From Colius striatus (lineage: Eukaryota > Chordata > Aves > Coliiformes > Coliidae), in the NCBI RefSeq assembly GCF_028858725.1, contig NC_084763.1, forward strand, positions 50,352,152 to 50,416,151: a stretch of 64,000 bases of DNA, in the 5' to 3' direction. The first letter of the stretch is position 1, and each line of letters opens with the position of its first letter. This document shows positions 58,850 through 64,000 of the stretch, piece by piece. The translations under genes were made by a program, and so were the position numbers. Under the pieces are notes generated by a model. It was not told the DNA's origin, made no database searches, and was given only the letters and a program-made list of their open reading frames with translations.

Positions 58850-60590
58850 CATCAAGAGAAGTGAACTTGCTGTACGTCTTTGCACACTTACAGGTTGTCC
58901 TATAACACTAGTTTGGCCTTAGCTAAGTTTCCTTGCCAAATTTACAGTGTTTTAAGTTATCAGTCCAGTTTTATTATTGTATCCTCTATTCTAAAGTGGA
59001 ACTACTGTATAAAACTTAGTTGGTGTGAAGTGCCTTCGTGCTGCTTTTATCTCACTGCACCTTACCAAGAAGCCAGAGCATTTTCTTTCTTGGTGCTAAT
59101 AACACTGTGCAACAATGGGGCTTCTTTAATAGCAATGGGTAACTCCACTCAGGAGGTGTGAAGCTACTTTGCAGTTAAATGGAATAGGGAAAGGACATGA
59201 ATGTGTGCTAATTTTATCTTATGACAGCATCGCTATTGGCTCAGTGTGAGGGCAGCCCCGTTTGGGAAGAGTCTTTTCTGACCTCTTCCACTTTATATCC
59301 ACTGTGCAAAATGGATGGTTTTATTCGAGGTGCAAAATTGAAATCTTAACGCAGCACTGAAACATCTTATTTCTGTTATCTTACCAGAGAAGGGTTAAAA
59401 GACAGTGTTGTTCAAAAGTAAACTGTTAGACCTGACAGGAGAGACTGACAGCACTTGCACTGCCGTTGTCCTTTGAGACAAAGAGGACAGGGAAAGCATC
59501 CTTGGGGCAAAGCTGTTGCAGTTGTTGCATCGTAACCACTGATGCCGCAGGAGGGGCTGAGCAGCACCTTGGCAACTGGCAGAAGTAGAAAGTGCTGGTA
59601 TGTGTTTGTGCTCACTGGTGTCAGATGACATGAAACAAAACTCACACCTGAGTGTTGCCAACAAGGGAAGTATTCTTCATACTGAAGCTGCTCTATATGA
59701 GACTAGGATGCATTGCAAATGAGCTGACTAGATTTTTACTAGAACTTTTAACAAGTGTGTATTCAGTATTATAAGTCCTAATTAGGGGCAAGTTTATTTA
59801 AATCTGTTTTCAAATGCAACACAAACCTTGCATCTGCTGCTTTAGATGTTTATTTGTAGTTAATTGTTTATTTTTCTTGCTCTTTTCTCTGCTGATTTCA
59901 GGTTTTTGTTTCAGGTTTGTACTTATTAGCTAAAGGTCACTTGTGCTAGCTGGTGGTGCCAGTCAGTAGCTACACACCAGAAGGCAAGCACTTGCTAGTG
60001 ATTTTTGCCAAGTGGCTTTTGAGTCTCATGAACTGATGGTTCTTGCAGGGGGAGTGAGCTGTCCCTTCACTGCCCTGCCTCCTGGAAGACAGGGTTTACT
60101 GATGGAATTGTGAGCAGAGTGACTGCTAGGCTTCCTGCTGTCTGCTCAGGCAGCTGGGGAAGGGGTGGGAGAACTTGTAGTGAAACACAGTCTTGGCAAG
60201 TTGCAAAACATAAAGTGGCTCTCACTCCCTTTGCTAAGGACCTCAGTTTCAGAGCACTTCAAAGTTGTTGAATCTTACTGAAATTAGTTACATGAAAAAG
60301 GTGCAAACAATCCCATACAAGACATTATGGAAGCAGTATCCAGAGCCAACAGTCTCTGAATATGGTGAGGAGGTTATGAGCATTTTTCCTGTGTATAGGT
60401 AAACTATGTAAACTGGAGGAGGAGGAATACCTTCATTTAAGGAATCACTTGTATTTTATGCAATTTATTCTTCCATTCCTAGTCATGTGATTTAAGAAAA
60501 ATACTCTTACAAAAGAATCTGAAGTTTCATGCTGAGGAAAATACTCTTAAAAACGGGTTAGGAAATAAAATGAACTGAACACCACAACAG
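58850..60590 (+). other. MASTL: Probable MASTL 3' UTR
   Basis: No splice-supported exon follows the stop. The first good poly(A) signal is AATAAA at 60564-60569, 1.7 kb on; further AATAAA at 61842-61847 and 62575-62580 could give longer forms. Confidence 0.5.
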
Positions 60591-62580
60591 CTCTTTTGTC
60601 TTCAATATGAGTGGTTACAGCCTGTTCTCATTGTGCAGTACAAGACATTCTCTTCAAGGCAGGAAAACTGAGTTACAGTGGTAGGATATTTTAAAGAGAA
60701 CCTCTAACTCCTTGAAATAATTCTTAAGCTGCAAAAGTCAAGTAAACTTATAGCTAAGCTTTTTCTTGACCATCATGATGAACTACAGAACGATTTAAAA
60801 GTCTTTTAGGTACCCTAATGCTCACGTGTACAGAGCTAGAGATGGCAGTACACCAAAACATTAGGCATAAAGACTCTTCTTGCCATACTGCATTGTTCTT
60901 ATAAAACCCTCAAATCTCCTTACAAAAACCTTAAGGAAATGGTTCCTCTTTCAAAGAGATGGTTCCTCTACCAGAGTCTTGTCATGTTTCTGTATTGCAT
61001 TTTGTCTGTAGAACAGTAAGTAGGCCAAGTGACAAATGGGAATGTTTAATATCAGCAGTGCTCACCACACTGCCCACAACTGTGAAATTCTGCACAATTA
61101 GCAATGAGGACAGGCCGTGCCCCACCCCATTCTCCCCTCTCTTCAATCCCTTGCATTTATCCTGATGATAGCAAATATGGAGTTGAATGTTAGAGTTTGT
61201 GGTGTTTCTTTTAAGAGGATTTGTGTGTGTACTTTTTGTTAAAGGCAAATCTTAACTTTATTCTTCAACATTGAATTCCTTGTCAACCCTTAATCCCCTT
61301 GGTTTTGCCCCAGTTGTTGCTTGACTTGAAACGGGACAAGCAGAAGTACAAAAAGCTATAATGCAGTAACTGAAATCAACTACAACTGTTTGTGTAAGCT
61401 GGTAAGTTTCTGGCCCCTAGAAGCTGCAGAATACCTCTCCCAAGTACTCCAGCTGTCATGCAGAGTGTTTTGTGAAGGCCTAACCTTTCTTTGTGTGCAT
61501 GACCTACGGATCAGCTCTGTAGCTTTCAGGTTCTCTTGGGAGAAGTTTAACTGCTATTATCAGGACAGAAGTGTGCTAAAAACCGTGGAGATCAGTAACT
61601 GTCACTCTTAGACAGCACTAGCAGCCCTGGACAGCCATCGGTGCCACTGCCTTGCTGTTGGGCTCCCTATTCACTGTGCAGTGTTTGGAAGCCAAGATAC
61701 CAAGATGTTGCTGTGTGTTCTTCAGCTAAGTGGTTCCAGTTTCAGCAGGATCAGGTTTACCTGTGGCTACTCTTAGAACAAAATTGCCTTATTTTCCTCA
61801 TGTTGTCACACTTCCTTTGCACAGCACTGTGTACATACCTAAATAAAATGCTGCAGTTTTGCTGTTGCTTGCATCTGCAGGATTTTTTGCTCTTCAACTG
61901 TTGGTCTTGGACTTATGACAGGGGGTGTATTTTGACACAAAGAAACCCTGAATTATTCTCCCTCCACCCCAGCAGCAACAGTGACTGTAAGTAGGGACAG
62001 ACCCATTACTTTCTAATGCAGGTGCGTGTGCCCTTCAGTTCCAAACTTGCTAATGCCCTCCTGCCATCTGAATCCCAAGCTCCCTGTGTGACCACCATGG
62101 CAGGAGCACAGAGCCTTCTCCTGGCAGCCTGCTCCTTGGTGGGGATGAGACAGTCACAGAGCAGTGCTTCTGCTCCAGCAGCACCTGCTGAGCTGCCCCA
62201 GGGCCAGCACATGAAGGGAATGCAGAGCCTGAGGCCCTGACAGCTGCTCCTCACACACACACAGACATGGCTGGGGTCTCCTTCCCTCCCCTGAGTACCA
62301 TTAGTAGGTGGAATGCCTTGCTGCTGGTCTCAGAGCAAGCCTGGGGCTTTTTTGAAGTTGGACATTTCCTTCAAAAGGGCCATTTTGAGCTGGGTCAAGA
62401 TGATTCCAGTGCATGGCTTTGCCTGCCCAGCCTCCTGAGGAGAGCTCCAGCTAGAACAACCCCATTATGGAGAGAGTGCTTCTGCCCCGTGGCAGCAGCA
62501 GGCTCTGTGCACAGCCACTGCCTCTGCTGCACAGCATTTACTGAACACTGAGAAAGTGTCAAGATAAAATACAAAATAAA
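60591..62580. other. Gene-poor DNA after MASTL, nothing recognised
   Basis: No exon, RNA gene or named repeat could be supported. It may include the tail of long MASTL transcripts. A short (CA)n run lies near 62250-62264. Confidence 0.45.
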
Positions 62581-63975
62581 GAGGCTGATTTATTAAAACA
62601 TAAATAACAAGGGTGGCACAGGCCTACATTTATTTCAGTCAAGTACCTTTGAGAATGTCTGTACCACCTCCCAAAGCTCAACATCTACAGGTAAGTTGGT
62701 TATGAACTGGGGAAGGAGGCACTCCAGGGTGCTTCCTCCTGGCAGAAGATGTGTTGCTTCAGGAGGCTCTTTCTGCTTGGGTTTTTTCCAAAGCTTGAAG
62801 ATCCTTCCTGGATAACAGTATCCACTATTTATAAGAACTTAATCACTCCAGGAACTTTGAGCTCCAGGCACAATGGCTTCAGGTCAGAGCAGACCTTCCC
62901 TGCCAGCGTAAGCTTTGTAAAACCTGAGTTGTCAGTACAGCTCATGCCAAAACCCTGTGGCATGAGAAACCATGTGAGTGGTACAGCAGGCTGCAGAGAG
63001 GTGCTCAGCACTTTATTTTTTTTTTAATTTAGCTTTACAATAAGAAAATCAGAAGAGGGGAAAAGTAAATTAACAAAAAACCCCACAGCTAAAAACAGGA
63101 TTAAAATTGCTCTGGTAAAACAAACACTGAACTCTGTGCTGACGTTCTTTGTACAGTGTAGCTTTTATGAGAAATGTTTTCCAAGTGAGAAGATTTTTCA
63201 GGAAGGACAAAAAGGTAAGTTTCCTCAAATTATTTTTAAGAGGTGTAGTCCAGGTAGAGCAGGAAAGCACAGCAAGAGGGTGACATTAATGAAGACTCAC
63301 GTCTTAAACACATGTTATGATGTGATTCTTTATCGTGAATTAATGTCTTAATGCGCTGAGATTTGACAGAAAGTTTCCTTTTCAAGAAATTTAGACTACT
63401 CTGGTTTAACTTATTCTAAAAGGGAATGTAAAGCATGCTTTAATCAAGCAAACTTCACAAGGTTGTAGCCTTGGCTGCTTATTGGTTAATAACTATTCTG
63501 TAGAGGCGGAAAAGAAAAATCAGCACCAAAATTAGCTGAAAAGTTTTGTTTTGAAAGGAAGTAGAATAATAAGAGAGAAAGAAATAGAACTGATACTCTT
63601 CATAATGTGACTTAGGGAAAGTCCACAACAGATGAGGGCTAGGTTAAATCCTAATTTGACATGAACTGACAGGAGAAAATTTGAAGTGCACTGAGCTTTT
63701 AAAATCTTACAGCCATACTTACAGAGCAAGCTCTCATTTCAAAGCCCCTCGTGCCTGAACTATGTAGTGCAGCTAAAACAAGCTGTTGTCACCAAGAATA
63801 CAGTTATCAAAGTTAAAAATCTAAGGTGCAGCCTCTCTAGAGGGACCCTTTGTACCACACCATTCCAAACTGGTATGTGGCAGTCCCTCTGTTGGTAATG
63901 GCTCTGACTTTCACAGCATGCATCCACTCCCACCTCTCCTTTACAATCTTCAAGAAGGGAAGGATTCAGCTTCAT
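62581..63975 (-). other. Possible 3' UTR of a converging gene (ACBD5 by synteny)
   Basis: Minus-strand AATAAA signals occur at 62594-62589, 62634-62629 and 63017-63012, with none of the + strand quality of a MASTL end. In human, ACBD5 lies next to MASTL in converging orientation. No ACBD5 coding sequence is visible before the window edge, so this is inference from position only. Confidence 0.3.
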
Positions 63976-64000
63976 CGTGTGACCTGATCTAGGTGGGCCT
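63976..64000 (+). repeat. Start of a CR1 fragment cut by the window end
   Basis: GTGTGACCTGATCTAGGTGG matches the CR1 3' region (compare 15993-16013). The element would continue beyond the window. Confidence 0.5.

Overview
This window is nuclear DNA of a bird. The evidence is vertebrate split genes with consensus GT-AG introns, CpG-island promoters, many fragments of the CR1 LINE (several ending in the ATTCTATG-type 3' tail typical of avian copies) and two LTR fossils of avian type. No bacterial, phage or CRISPR content is visible, and I find no undescribed system. It is a conventional euchromatic block whose interest lies in gene order, promoter details and intronic repeat structures.

Layout. 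(1) 1-3150: a decayed CR1 and gene-poor DNA. (2) 3150-9345: PTCHD3 on the + strand, four exons, 864 codons, with a GC-rich first exon and CpG-island promoter; a solo LTR lies in intron 3. (3) 9345-11975: intergenic DNA between two converging genes. (4) 11976-38713: YME1L1 on the - strand, 19 coding exons, 722 codons, encoding the mitochondrial inner-membrane i-AAA protease; its introns hold six CR1 fragments, one intact-looking solo LTR and several perfect hairpins. (5) 38714-41563: a divergent intergenic region with a CpG island at each end and an old CR1 between. (6) 41564-about 60600: MASTL (Greatwall kinase) on the + strand, 12 coding exons, 907 codons, with the kinase domain split by a long middle region. 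(7) 60600-64000: gene-poor DNA; the minus-strand poly(A) signals near 62590 and 63015 would fit the 3' UTR of a converging gene, and by known synteny ACBD5 would be expected, but no ACBD5 coding exon is visible.

All exon joins were made by hand: reading frame, splice dinucleotides and intron phases agree across every junction of the three genes, and the products align to the human proteins as I remember them. The three proteins have unrelated jobs: a Patched-family membrane protein, mitochondrial proteostasis, and mitotic PP2A-B55 control. The neighbourhood YME1L1-MASTL (head to head) is conserved with human; PTCHD3 beside the YME1L1 3' end differs from the human order as I recall it.
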